Of a stretch of DNA of 64,000 nucleotides, positions 18,642-27,748 are shown one piece after another; within the stretch, counting starts at the first letter, position 1; the number at the start of each line of letters is the position of its first letter. The notes below the pieces were generated by a model. That model was given only the letters and a program-made list of their open reading frames with translations. It did no database searches and was not told the origin of the DNA. The DNA is from an uncultured Latescibacterota bacterium (GTDB taxonomy: Bacteria > Latescibacterota > UBA2968 > UBA8231). The translations under genes and the position numbers were made by a program. Where the stretch lies: the NCBI GenBank assembly GCA_958295495.1, contig OY282352.1:372001-436000 (forward strand), read 5' to 3'.

Positions 18642-19769
18642 ATGATCAATTCACTTACCCCCGGCAACATTGGGCTGGCAATGATCGCGGCGGCGCTGTT
18701 ACTCGGCGTTTTGGTTCTGGCGGTGGGATGCGAGGGGCAAGCAACGGACGTTACAGTCGCAAAGTGGTTTGACAACCACGCTGCTGCAATCTCGATTACC
18801 AACGATGACTGGCCCATCCGCGGAAGGGAACCGGACATAGACAGCTACGTGCTGGAGCAGGGCCTCGTCATGGGCTATGAAGTGGTGACCGGAAATTCCT
18901 TTTACGGTGATCGCATATTCAGCGGGCCTGACGATGAGCGGATCGCCTATCTGATGTCGGAGTTGGTTCCCAAGGGGTTCAGCTATTTCGGGCATGGGCA
19001 CAATCACATCGACCACGACGAGTTGTCTTACGAAGAGGCCCTCGAATCGTTCCAAGCCAATTATGACACCATGATAGATTGGGGAATGACGCCCGTAGCT
19101 TATGGCTATCCAAGAAGTGCCGGGCATGAAGAAGAGACGCAACGAGCTCTGGAGGCTTCAGGATTTTTGAGCGGCAGACTGCTGACTAGGGACCCCAGCG
19201 AATCTTACAATATCCCGGGAGATCAGTTGGCGCCGGATAATTGGTTCGGCTTGATGTCGCTGGAGATGCAAAGTATCGAGTTTGAAGGCTGCGACAACTG
19301 CATCAATGACAATGACGAGTTGGTGCCTATCCTCGATGAGGCATTGGAGCGGACTGCGTGGGTTATATTGACCTACCATAGCATCGGACAGACGCATTGG
19401 GGATGGTACGATTGGGACGAATTTCGCAAAGACGTTCAATCCATCGCGGCGCGGGATTTCTGGACGGCTTCGATGAACGACATAACCCTGTATGTCCGGG
19501 AAAGAGAGAATGCCGTGATAACGGTTGAACCGGTTGAGGGCAGCGCCGGAACCGAAAGCATCGAGATTACGGTATCCGACGGTCTGGACAACGTCAGGTT
19601 CAACCAGCCGCTGACGATCCTGTTCGACCAGCCGACGGAATGGGTTGGCAGACCATTCACCGTTTCTCAGGACGGTGAATTGCTGGATGAACGTGTCTTC
19701 GACACGGAGGCCGTCGCGCTTTCACTGAAGCCAAACGAGCGGGCCTACGCGCTTCGCCCGCGCCCTTAG
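18642..19769 (+). CDS. Polysaccharide deacetylase-like (CE4/NodB fold) lipoprotein
   Basis: 375 residues. Signal peptide with lipobox VLAVGC, so probably an envelope lipoprotein. The NodB-type motifs are visible: ITNDDWP (acid pair), FGHGHNHIDHDEL (the His-rich metal site) and YGYPRSAGHEEE, then ILTYHSIG further on. A C-terminal beta-rich domain follows (about residues 285-375). Predicted to remove acyl groups from a sugar polymer outside the cytoplasm; substrate unknown. I chose the ATG at 18642, since an upstream frame reaches it only through the end of the preceding gene. It is the sole full copy in the duplicated block. Confidence 0.75.
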   Translation: MINSLTPGNIGLAMIAAALLLGVLVLAVGCEGQATDVTVAKWFDNHAAAISITNDDWPIRGREPDIDSYVLEQGLVMGYEVVTGNSFYGDRIFSGPDDERIAYLMSELVPKGFSYFGHGHNHIDHDELSYEEALESFQANYDTMIDWGMTPVAYGYPRSAGHEEETQRALEASGFLSGRLLTRDPSESYNIPGDQLAPDNWFGLMSLEMQSIEFEGCDNCINDNDELVPILDEALERTAWVILTYHSIGQTHWGWYDWDEFRKDVQSIAARDFWTASMNDITLYVRERENAVITVEPVEGSAGTESIEITVSDGLDNVRFNQPLTILFDQPTEWVGRPFTVSQDGELLDERVFDTEAVALSLKPNERAYALRPRP

Positions 19770-19832
19770 CCGGGCCGGCGCGCCGGGGCATCGTTCGCTC
19801 TTTACGGCTTCTGCCGCAGGGAGAAATTCGCG

Positions 19833-20843
19833 ATGAAAAAATGGACCGTTGCATTCCTTTTGTGGTGTAGTTGCGCCCCCCTGACCTCTCCCGCGGGAGG
19901 CCCGGAGGAATGGCAGAAATCCGGGCCGCCTCCCCCACCGCCGAGTGCGCTAGAGCAGTACTTGAAGACGCGCCAGCACTATGGCTTGGGGCCCCGACCC
20001 GACTTTGTGGCCGTGGTGCCGTTTGTCGATGAATCGGGGTTTCGCGAGGGCGTGTGGAACGTCGAATACGAACTGGCCAACATGTTCAGCGCGGAGTTAG
20101 CGGCCGTTCGCAACTGGAAGGTCGTCCCTTTTGACGCCGTTGCCGAGTTGGCTCTGGAGTGGGGGTTTGCCGACCACGAGAAGGCCCTCGCGCTCGGCCG
20201 CAAGCTAAAGGCCGATTTCGTAATCGTGGGCCTTTTGCAGGACTACGACATGCGCCGCCTGTCGATGGGGGATCCCTTGTTGGGAGGCTACAAATCCTAC
20301 TCGGCCGTGGCGCAAATGCGCGTCGAGATCGAGCGGGTTGACGGCAGCGGCCCCATCGGTCATGCCGAGACCCAGCGCGAGCTCACCGACCGCGACTTAG
20401 GGCTCGACCTATTGGGCAAGCCGCGCGAGCAGGATCTGCAATTTGCCGGATTGAAGGAGCTAGAGTTTGGCTCGGAGGCGTTTCGCGAGACCTTGTTGGG
20501 CCAAGCGACGGTAGAGGCCGTAGGCGAGTTGGTGCATAAGGTGGCTGCTGCTTTTGAGCCGGAGGGCGTGGTGTTTGAAGGCGATGCGCCCGAGGTCATC
20601 GCCGTGTACAGCGAGGACCTCTACGCCAACATCGGTAGCGCGCACGGCGTGCGGTCGCGGTTGCGCTTTTTCGTCTATCCGAGCAACGAGCGGATAGAGG
20701 CCGAGGGGCTGGCACCCGAAGAGTCGGTCGCTCTCGTCGAAGTCATCGAAATCATCAGCACTCGGCTTGCCAGCTTGCGAGTGCTCCGCGCAACCGGGGA
20801 GATCAAGCCGGGCGACCGGCTCGAATTAGCGGAAGGAGAATAG
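19833..20843 (+). CDS. Secreted CsgG/FlgT-like protein, probable lipoprotein
   Basis: 336 residues, signal peptide with cysteines at LWCSCAP that could serve as a lipobox. The central region (FVAVVPFVDESG, then LALGRKLKADFVIVGLLQDY) resembles the CsgG/LpoB/TolB-N group of periplasmic assembly proteins. The last 90 residues (YANIGSAHGVRSRLRFFVY, GEIKPGDRL) resemble the C-terminal domain of FlgT-type proteins. A role in assembling an envelope structure is plausible but not shown. An AGGGAGAA motif precedes the ATG. The alcohol dehydrogenase gene follows after 2 bases, so the two are probably co-transcribed. Confidence 0.6.
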   Translation: MKKWTVAFLLWCSCAPLTSPAGGPEEWQKSGPPPPPPSALEQYLKTRQHYGLGPRPDFVAVVPFVDESGFREGVWNVEYELANMFSAELAAVRNWKVVPFDAVAELALEWGFADHEKALALGRKLKADFVIVGLLQDYDMRRLSMGDPLLGGYKSYSAVAQMRVEIERVDGSGPIGHAETQRELTDRDLGLDLLGKPREQDLQFAGLKELEFGSEAFRETLLGQATVEAVGELVHKVAAAFEPEGVVFEGDAPEVIAVYSEDLYANIGSAHGVRSRLRFFVYPSNERIEAEGLAPEESVALVEVIEIISTRLASLRVLRATGEIKPGDRLELAEGE

Positions 20844-20845
20844 CG

Positions 20846-21880
20846 ATGCAGGGCGTGGTTAAATACCAGCGGGGCGACGGATTTGTCGAGCTGCGCGACT
20901 TAGGGGCCGCGCCGCCTGGCCCCAAGCAGGTAAAGGTCGAGGTGCAGGCCACCGGGCTTTGCGGATCGGACCTACACGTGTACCGCGATACCATCAACTA
21001 CAACATCCAGACCCCGGTCGTCATGGGACACGAGTTCAGCGGCGTGGTAGTGGAAAAAGGTGCGGATGTTGGCGACGAGGTACAGGTGGGCGACCGCGTG
21101 ACCGGCGAGCCAAGCGTGCATATCTGCGGCGACTGCGACTACTGCTTGAGCGAGCACTACAACCTCTGCCCCGAGCGCAAGGTCATGGGCTACTGGCACC
21201 ACGGCTGCTTTGCCCCCTACTGCAATGCGACCTTTGTCCACAAGCTGCCCGCCGGCGTGGGGTTTGAAGCCGGGGCTCTGACTGAGCTGTTGGCCTGCTG
21301 CGTACATTCGGTCATTGAGCAGGCCGGCGTGACCGCCGGGGATTTCGTCGCCATCACCGGGCCTGGGCCGGTGGGGCTATTCTCGGCGCTGGTGGCACTG
21401 GCCGAGGGGGGGACGGTGATCCTCTGCGGCACCGAGCGAGATGTCGAGCGGCTGCAACTGGCCGCAGAGCTGGGTGTGCAACACACCATTGATATTGCGG
21501 CCTATGACCCGGTGGCGCGGGTGCGCGAGTTGACCGGCGGCTATGGTGCGGACGTAGTGGTCGAGTGCGCGGGGGTGGCACCGGCTATGCGGTTGGCCTT
21601 GGACCTTGTGCGCAAGCGGGGGCGCTACTCCCAGATGGGTCTGCCGGGCGCGCCCGTGGAAATCGACTTCGAGAAGATCGCCTACCACGAGCTTCAGGTT
21701 TCCGGCGGCATTGGTCAGCGGCGACCAGCCTGGAAGCGGGCGCTACGGCTGATGGAGGGGGGCTTTATTCCCAGCGAGAAGCTGATCACCCATCACTTTG
21801 CCCTGAGCGAATGGCAGCGGGCCTTTGACATGGCCGAGGGGCAGGAGGGGATTAAGCTGATGTTCATGCCACAGGGATGA
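20846..21880 (+). CDS. Zinc-dependent medium-chain alcohol/polyol dehydrogenase
   Basis: 344 residues. NAD(P)-dependent oxidation of a secondary alcohol or polyol. Catalytic zinc residues are in GLCGSDLHVY and MGHEFSGVV. The structural zinc is held by CGDCDYCLSEHYNLC. The nucleotide fold has GPGPVGLFSAL. This is the threonine/sorbitol dehydrogenase branch of the family, substrate not determinable. GGAAGGAG lies 8 bases before the ATG, right at the end of the upstream lipoprotein gene. Confidence 0.85.
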   Translation: MQGVVKYQRGDGFVELRDLGAAPPGPKQVKVEVQATGLCGSDLHVYRDTINYNIQTPVVMGHEFSGVVVEKGADVGDEVQVGDRVTGEPSVHICGDCDYCLSEHYNLCPERKVMGYWHHGCFAPYCNATFVHKLPAGVGFEAGALTELLACCVHSVIEQAGVTAGDFVAITGPGPVGLFSALVALAEGGTVILCGTERDVERLQLAAELGVQHTIDIAAYDPVARVRELTGGYGADVVVECAGVAPAMRLALDLVRKRGRYSQMGLPGAPVEIDFEKIAYHELQVSGGIGQRRPAWKRALRLMEGGFIPSEKLITHHFALSEWQRAFDMAEGQEGIKLMFMPQG

Positions 21881-21981
21881 GCACAATCCGCGCTTGCGGC
21901 TTGGGCAAAAAGTACTGGCCCCTTTGAGAATGCGCCTGCTGCGCTAGTCGCAACGGCTGCAAAAATTTTGGGGCTTTTTTA

Positions 21982-22281
21982 TAAGAAGTGGTCTGAAAAC
22001 TCTGAGTGCCGTCCCTTGTATGCGGGAGCCCCCCCCACTGGATTCCCGCTTTCGCGGGAACGACGGATGCCGTCTCGACCGCGGCTCAACGCGACTTGGG
22101 GCAAGTTTTCAGACAGCCTCTAAGAAGCGGTCCTTTGGTGGTCGTCCCTTGCGTCTAAACGATACTGGCTGGACTCCCGCCCCGTGTCGGCACGGGGTGA
22201 CGTTCTTGCGCGGGAAGGACGGAGACCGTCTCTACGGCTTGTTCAACCCGACCCAAGGTGGGTTTTCAGACCGTTTCTAAA
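21982..22281. repeat. MITE-like elements, family B (two adjacent modules)
   Basis: Fills the 430-bp gap between genes. Left end TAAGAAGTGGTCTGAAAAC, right end GGTTTTCAGACCGTTTCTA (its reverse complement in consensus). A back-to-back junction at about 22105-22135 has an inverted end followed by a new left end (TAAGAAGCGGTCC). Inside is the palindrome ATTCCCGCTTTCGCGGGAA at 22042-22060. No open frame worth calling. The right end is 29 bases before the res start. A half copy (TAAGAAGCGGTCTGAAAAC) recurs at 25553. Confidence 0.65.
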
Positions 22282-22310
22282 TAAAATACCACGACTGCGA
22301 TTGGCGCGTT

Positions 22311-25300
22311 TTGACTGAATTTTTTGAGCAACCCATCCTCAATTCACCCTACGAGTGCCCGCGCCGCCATTGGGAACTGGACGAAACCGGGCAGCCGACC
22401 CAGCAGATCGTCGAAAGCCGCCGGCCGGCCGCGTTCATCACCCCGATCCCGCAGCCTAAGAAGCGCGAGGGATCATCCGCGCGACAGGCCGCGCTCGTGT
22501 TCGACGAGGCCGCGCAGAAGCTCGAAACCGCCGGCCAGCAATACGACCTGACGGCCATCATCAACGGGATTCGTCAGCAGGTTGACCGCTGGCGCGACCT
22601 ACCGAACCCAAGCCAATGGCAGGTGACCCCAGAGACGGCCCGCCTGCTCCAGCACTGGCGTCACCACCGCTTCAGTGGCATTCGGCCCTTTTTCTGCCAA
22701 GTCGAAGCGGTAGAGACCGCCGTTTGGCTCACCGAGGTTGCGCCGCGCACGGGCCGGGTCGGCAGGGACTTCCTCGACCATCTGGCGTCCGCCAATCCAG
22801 ACCTGCCGCGGCTAGCACTCAAGTTGGCGACCGGCACCGGCAAGACCACGGTCATGGCGATGTTGATCGCTTGGCAGACCATCAACGCGGTGCGCCGGCC
22901 CCAAAGCCGCCGCTTCACGCGCGGCTTCTTGGTGGTCACGCCCGGCATCACCATCAAGGACCGCCTGCGCGTACTACAGCCAAACGACCCGGACAGTTAC
23001 TACCAAAGCCGCGAGTTGGTCCCCAGCGACATGTTGCCCGACTTGGAAAAGGCCAAGATCGTCATAACCAACTACCACGCCTTCAAGCGGCGCGAACGCA
23101 TGGAGCTTTCCAAAGGAGGCCGTTCCTTGCTTCAGGGACGGGGCGAGACGCTCTCGACCTTGGAGACCGAAGGGCAAATGCTGCAACGGGTCATGCCCGA
23201 ACTCATGGGCGTCAAGAACGTCTTGATCCTCAACGACGAAGCGCACCACTGCTACCGCGAGAAGCCGGGCGAGGGGGAGGAAGGCGCGCTCAAGGGCGAT
23301 GACAAAAAGGAAGCCGAGAAAAACACAGAGGCCGCCCGGCTGTGGATTTCCGGGCTGGAAACCGTGCGCCGCAAGCTCGGCATCAACCGAGTGATGGACC
23401 TCTCGGCGACGCCGTTCTTTTTGCGTGGGTCGGGCTATGCCGAGGGCACGTTGTTTCCCTGGACGATGTGCGATTTCTCGCTCATGGACGCCATTGAATG
23501 CGGCATCGTCAAACTGCCCCGCGTACCGGTGGCCGACAACATCCCCGGCGGCGACATGCCCAAGTTCCGCAACCTCTGGGAACACATCCGCACCAATATG
23601 CCCAAGAAGGGGCGGGGCCAAGTCGAGCATCTCGATCCCCTGAGCCTGCCGGTGGAGCTACAGACCGCGCTGGAGGCCCTATACGGACATTACCAGAAAA
23701 CTTTCGAACTGATGGCAGAGGCGGGCATTGGCGTACCGCCGTGCTTCATTGTGGTTTGCAACAACACCTCGACTTCCAAGCTGGTGTACGACTACATCGC
23801 TGGCTTCTACCGAGAGAACGACGCTGGCTCGACGACGCTGGTAAATGGCCGCCTCGAACTGTTCCGCAACTTTGACGAACAGGGGAACCAGTACCCCCGG
23901 CCTCGCACGCTGTTGATCGACAGCGAACAATTAGAGTCTGGCGACGCGCTGGACAGGAAGTTCCGCGACATGGCGGTCGATGAGATTGAGCGCTTTCGCC
24001 GAGAAATCATCGAGCGCACCGGCAGCCGCCATCAGGCCGACAACATCAGCGACCAAGACCTCCTCCGCGAGGTTATGAACACGGTCGGCAAGCCGGGTCG
24101 CTTAGGGGATTCGATTCGCTGCGTGGTGTCGGTATCCATGCTCACCGAAGGGTGGGATGCGAATACAGTCAGCCACGTGCTGGGCGTACGTGCCTTTGGG
24201 ACGCAGCTACTCTGCGAGCAGGTCGTTGGCCGCGCACTGCGGCGGCAGTCCTACAATCTTAACAAAGACGGCTTGTTCGATGTCGAATATGCCGATGTCT
24301 TGGGCATTCCGTTTGACTTTACGGCCAAGCCCGTGGTGGCTCCACCTAAGCCGCCGCGAGAGACCGTTCAGGTGCGGGCCGTGCGACCCGCACGAGACGC
24401 GCTCGAGATTCGCTTCCCGCGGGTGGCCGGGTATCGAGTGGAATTGCCAGAGGAGCGGCTTAGCGCCGAGTTCAACGCGGACTCGGTGCTGGAGCTCACA
24501 CCCGATCTGGTCGGTCCGTCGATTACGAGGAACGAGGGGATTATCGGCGAGGGCGTGGACCTCAATCTGGTTCACACCAACGACCTGCGGCGCTCGACCC
24601 TACTTTTTCATCTGACCCATCGGCTGCTCTACGCAAAGTACCGCGATCCGAGCGAAGAGCCCAAGCTCTATCTCTTCGGACAGCTCAAGCGCATTGCCAG
24701 ACAGTGGCTCGATGACTGCCTCGTCTGCAAGGGCAGCACCTACCCAGCCCAGCTTATGTATCAGGAACTGGCCGACACGGCCTGCGAGCGCATTTTTGCC
24801 GCCATCACGCGCGAGGGAATCGGCCGTCGGCCGGTCAAGGCAGTGTTCGATCCGTACAATCCCATGGGTTCGACCGCTCACGTGAATTTCAACACGACCA
24901 AGACCCGCCGCTGGCAGACCGACGCTCGCCGTTGCCACATCAACTATATCGTCCTCGATAGCGACTGGGAAGCGGAGTTTTGTCGCGTCGCCGAATCCCA
25001 CCCTCGCGTCAAAGCCTACGTCAAGAACCACAATCTCGGCTTGGAGGTGCCCTATCGTTCCGGCTCGGAGACGCGGACGTACCTGCCGGACTTTATCGTG
25101 CTGATTGACGATGGAAACGGCGACGACCTTTTGCACCTGATCGTCGAGATCAAGGGCTATCGGGGGGAAGACGCCAAGGACAAGAAGGCGACCATGGACA
25201 CCTATTGGGTGCCCGGGGTGAATCATCACGGGGACTGCGGCCGCTGGGCTTTTGCCGAGTTTGCGGACGTGCATGAGGTGGAAGCCGCGTTTGATCGGTT

Positions 25301-25343
25301 GGTTGAGGGATTCGCGGGCGAGGGTGGGCGCACCGAAAATTAG
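22311..25343 (+). CDS. res: Type III restriction enzyme, Res subunit (helicase-nuclease)
   Basis: 1010 residues. ATP-dependent translocase and endonuclease that cuts unmodified DNA together with Mod. Walker A LATGTGKTTVM near residue 175, DEAH-type box NDEAHH, SATPFF, and motif VI QVVGRALRR. The C-terminal PD-(D/E)xK nuclease shows LPDFIVLID and HLIVEIKGYR. The N-terminus (FFEQPILNSPYECP..HWELDE) is that of the roughly 1000-residue Res family often annotated BPTD_3080. Start is TTG with no strong ribosome-binding site. A MITE inserted at the 3' end now supplies the stop: the pre-insertion sequence would read TENYKEVW and then TAA. The partner mod gene is 4.3 kb downstream. Confidence 0.88.
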   Translation: MTEFFEQPILNSPYECPRRHWELDETGQPTQQIVESRRPAAFITPIPQPKKREGSSARQAALVFDEAAQKLETAGQQYDLTAIINGIRQQVDRWRDLPNPSQWQVTPETARLLQHWRHHRFSGIRPFFCQVEAVETAVWLTEVAPRTGRVGRDFLDHLASANPDLPRLALKLATGTGKTTVMAMLIAWQTINAVRRPQSRRFTRGFLVVTPGITIKDRLRVLQPNDPDSYYQSRELVPSDMLPDLEKAKIVITNYHAFKRRERMELSKGGRSLLQGRGETLSTLETEGQMLQRVMPELMGVKNVLILNDEAHHCYREKPGEGEEGALKGDDKKEAEKNTEAARLWISGLETVRRKLGINRVMDLSATPFFLRGSGYAEGTLFPWTMCDFSLMDAIECGIVKLPRVPVADNIPGGDMPKFRNLWEHIRTNMPKKGRGQVEHLDPLSLPVELQTALEALYGHYQKTFELMAEAGIGVPPCFIVVCNNTSTSKLVYDYIAGFYRENDAGSTTLVNGRLELFRNFDEQGNQYPRPRTLLIDSEQLESGDALDRKFRDMAVDEIERFRREIIERTGSRHQADNISDQDLLREVMNTVGKPGRLGDSIRCVVSVSMLTEGWDANTVSHVLGVRAFGTQLLCEQVVGRALRRQSYNLNKDGLFDVEYADVLGIPFDFTAKPVVAPPKPPRETVQVRAVRPARDALEIRFPRVAGYRVELPEERLSAEFNADSVLELTPDLVGPSITRNEGIIGEGVDLNLVHTNDLRRSTLLFHLTHRLLYAKYRDPSEEPKLYLFGQLKRIARQWLDDCLVCKGSTYPAQLMYQELADTACERIFAAITREGIGRRPVKAVFDPYNPMGSTAHVNFNTTKTRRWQTDARRCHINYIVLDSDWEAEFCRVAESHPRVKAYVKNHNLGLEVPYRSGSETRTYLPDFIVLIDDGNGDDLLHLIVEIKGYRGEDAKDKKATMDTYWVPGVNHHGDCGRWAFAEFADVHEVEAAFDRLVEGFAGEGGRTEN

Positions 25344-25714
25344 GTAGTGTATCCGCTTAGTACCCGCCAGCACTCCACAGGGAGGTTACGTATTCCTTAG
25401 GGCTGAGATGTTTCGACTGCGCTACGCTACGCTCAGCATGACAGCGGCTATCCGTCGCCGGGCGTGTCATGCTGAGTGCAAGCGAAGCATCCCAAACCGC
25501 GGCTACGGTCGTATACTTAGATGTATCCGTTTGAAAACGAACCCAATCGTCCTAAGAAGCGGTCTGAAAACCCTCTTCGGGCCGTCTCAAGGGGCGTCTA
25601 AACGGCTGGTACATTGATCATTTTCACCGGGCGAGACGTGCTTGATCCTAGGCCTTTTTCCTACCGTAAGGTCTAAGCTAGCGCACAACCAGATTTTCAA
25701 ACGGATACACTACC
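25343..25714. repeat. MITE-like element, family C (372 bp, with 8-bp target duplication)
   Basis: Ends GGTAGTGTATCCG (25343-25355) and CGGATACACTACC (25702-25714) are perfect 13-bp inverted repeats. The 8-mer GAAAATTA flanks it at 25335-25342 and 25715-25722. Nested within are another palindrome (GCTCAGCATGACA near 25430 paired with TGTCATGCTGAG near 25467), a second copy of the left end (TGTATCCGTTTGAAAA at 25521) and a family B half copy. No transposase. It separates res from the AlbA-type gene. Confidence 0.88.
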
Positions 25715-25758
25715 GAAAATTACAAAGAGGTGTGGTAATGCTTTGGGATAGTGATTGA

Positions 25759-27488
25759 TTGTTGCTGCAACTCAAACTCGGCGAGGACAGCCGCGTTGAG
25801 TTCAAGGAAGCCGTGTTTAGCGGCAACCGCGTCCGCGCACCGCATCGGGACGCTATCGCCGACGAGTTGGCCGCTTTTGGCAACACCATCGGCGGCACCT
25901 TGATCTTCAGCGTGTCCGATGCCGGTACAGTGCGGCTAATGAGCCGACAACAGATGGACGCGCTGGAAACCTTCGTCGGCGAGATTTGCTCGGATAGCAT
26001 TCGTCCCCCGTTGGCGTTCGTCACTCAACGGCTAGCCTTGCCCGATGGTTCGTTTGTGCTGGTCGTCGCCATCGAACAGAGCGCATTGGTCCACAAGAGT
26101 CCCGGAGGATACCTTTCCCGACAAGGCAGCACCAAGCGAGAAATGTCACCGGAGGCATTGAACCGTCTGTTTCAGCAACGAGGGCGTTTTGGCCTGCTCG
26201 GCCCGGACGAAGCGATCATAGCCGGAACCGGGGTCAACACGTTCGACGAGATCCTAGCGGACCGTTTCCTGAGTTCGCGCACCACCGAGCCTACAACGGT
26301 CCAACTCACAAAGCTGGGGTTGGTGCGAGAGGATGACAGCGGCGTACTCCGCGCAACGATTGCCGGGGTGCTGCTTTGCACTACGCGCCCGGATCAGTAC
26401 CTACGCGGCGCGATGATCGAAGCTGTTCGCTATCGCGGCACGGTGTTTGGCCGGGCGAGCCAGCACGATGCGGCGTCCATCACTGGCCCGTTGGATCAGC
26501 AGATCCGCGATGCTGTCAACTTCGCTAGGCTCAATACGCGGGTCGCGGCGCGCAAGGCCCCTGGGCGCATAGAGACTCCGCAGTTTAGTCCGCGAGCCCT
26601 GTTTGAGGCCATCGTCAACGCCGTGGTCCACCGCGACTACTCGATAGAGAACGCAAAGATACGGCTCTTCATCTTTGACGACCGCCTCGAGTTGTACTCA
26701 CCGGGTGCCCTGCCCAACACGCTGCCCATCGAGGCCATGCGCAATCGACAAGCCACCCGCAACGAAACGCTCGCGTCCATTCTCCGCATGCTCGCGGTCG
26801 GGGATATTGCCGGTGCGGGCGACCGGCACTATTTCTTGGAGCAACGCGGCGAAGGGGTTCCGGTCATCTACGAGCAGACCCGGGCACTGACAGGACGCGA
26901 TCCAGAGTACGAGTTGCTCGGCGGCGCGGAACTGCGGCTGACTATACCGTCCGCCCAGCCGCCGGTACCGGGCATCCAAGGGGAAGTGTCGGATCCGCCG
27001 CTGGTCAGTCGCTTGCCGGAGCACAGGTCGTTGCGCTGTATCCCAACAAGACTTGGATGGAGGAGGCCACCGATGCGTTTGGCCGAGTCGCTTTTGGGTT
27101 CCACTCGGAACTTCCCATCACCGTTTTCTGCGCGGCCCCGGGGTACGGTGCTCACGTGGAGCGGGATTGGCACCCGCCGGCACCGATCGCCGTGCAGCTT
27201 GAACCGCTGCCTACTGGTGGCTCGGCGGTGTTCGCGGAGGGAGTAGGTCATTTGCCCAATTTGACCGGGGGGCTCAACCCCATCCTCGACGATCTCGACC
27301 GCATGTACCTTTACGCGACAAATGTCGCCATTGATGAAGGCAAGCAGCAACCCGTTCGCTTCAAACTGAACCAGCCCTTGCGGCTTACGGATGTCAACGG
27401 GGTTGAATGGATCGTGCGGTTCGTTGAGATGATCGGAACGTCGGTGCTGTTGGAATACGAATTCCCAAGGCCCCAAAAACAGCGATGA
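25759..27488 (+). pseudogene. AlbA/Schlafen-type ATP-binding protein, frameshifted near its C-terminus
   Basis: The first frame (25759-27246) has a Schlafen AlbA_2 domain (KLGEDSRVEFKEAVF, DELAAFGNTIGGTL) and a RecG-C-like HATPase domain (FEAIVNAVVHRDYS, IFDDRLELYSPG). At about 26991-27000 sense shifts to the +1 frame. GEVSD is then followed by SAAGQSLAGAQVVALYPN, TDAFGRVAFGF and on to 27488, which reads like a carboxypeptidase-regulatory-type beta domain, whereas the original frame becomes arginine-rich nonsense to 27246. One missing base explains it. The start is also doubtful: an ATG at 25738 is in frame but blocked by TGA at 25756, leaving TTG 25759. Such proteins are often found in defence loci. 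Confidence 0.7.
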
Positions 27489-27518
27489 AGTTCTGAACAT
27501 GCTCCAAGCGCACAAAAC

Positions 27519-27665
27519 GAGGAAGCTATGAAACTGAAAGTTGTGATTCATCAAGCGGAAGAAGGCGGGTATTGGGCAGAAGTACCCGTTATCCCCGGAT
27601 GCGCGACGCAGGGGGAATCCTTTGAAGATCTGCTGACCAACCTCTACGAGGCTGTCGAAGGTTGT
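27519..27665. repeat. 147-bp direct repeat, copy 1 (hicB 5' segment)
   Basis: Matches 28419-28565 with about three mismatches. The copies lie exactly 900 bp apart and bracket a PIN toxin gene and its small partner. The repeat covers the ribosome-binding site and the first 46 codons of a HicB-like gene. Confidence 0.9.
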
Positions 27666-27701
27666 ATGTTGTTTGAGAACGCGGACTTCAGAGACTCCTA
27701 A
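27528..27701 (+). pseudogene. HicB-like antitoxin fragment
   Basis: 57 codons: the usual HicB beginning ([41 protein letters not shown]), then unrelated sequence ([11 protein letters not shown]) to a stop. The homologous copy at 28428 continues differently after EGC. AGGAAG precedes the ATG. It lacks a C-terminal DNA-binding part, so it is probably a duplication relic, though HicB proteins of this small single-domain form do exist. Confidence 0.6.
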
Positions 27702-27748
27702 TGAGATTGGCGAATATCGATGAATCCGACCTGTAAAATGAGGAAACC

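Larger units (their letters stand above)
14039..19240. repeat. Tandem duplication, unit 2 (5202 bp)
   Basis: Second copy of 8831-14038. The sequence leaves the repeat at 19241, where the deacetylase gene continues to its natural end, so unit 2 carries the ancestral right flank and unit 1 the ancestral left flank. The region 14039-14426 is non-coding repeat sequence. This copy holds a premature amber codon in its first GT39-like gene. Confidence 0.95.
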
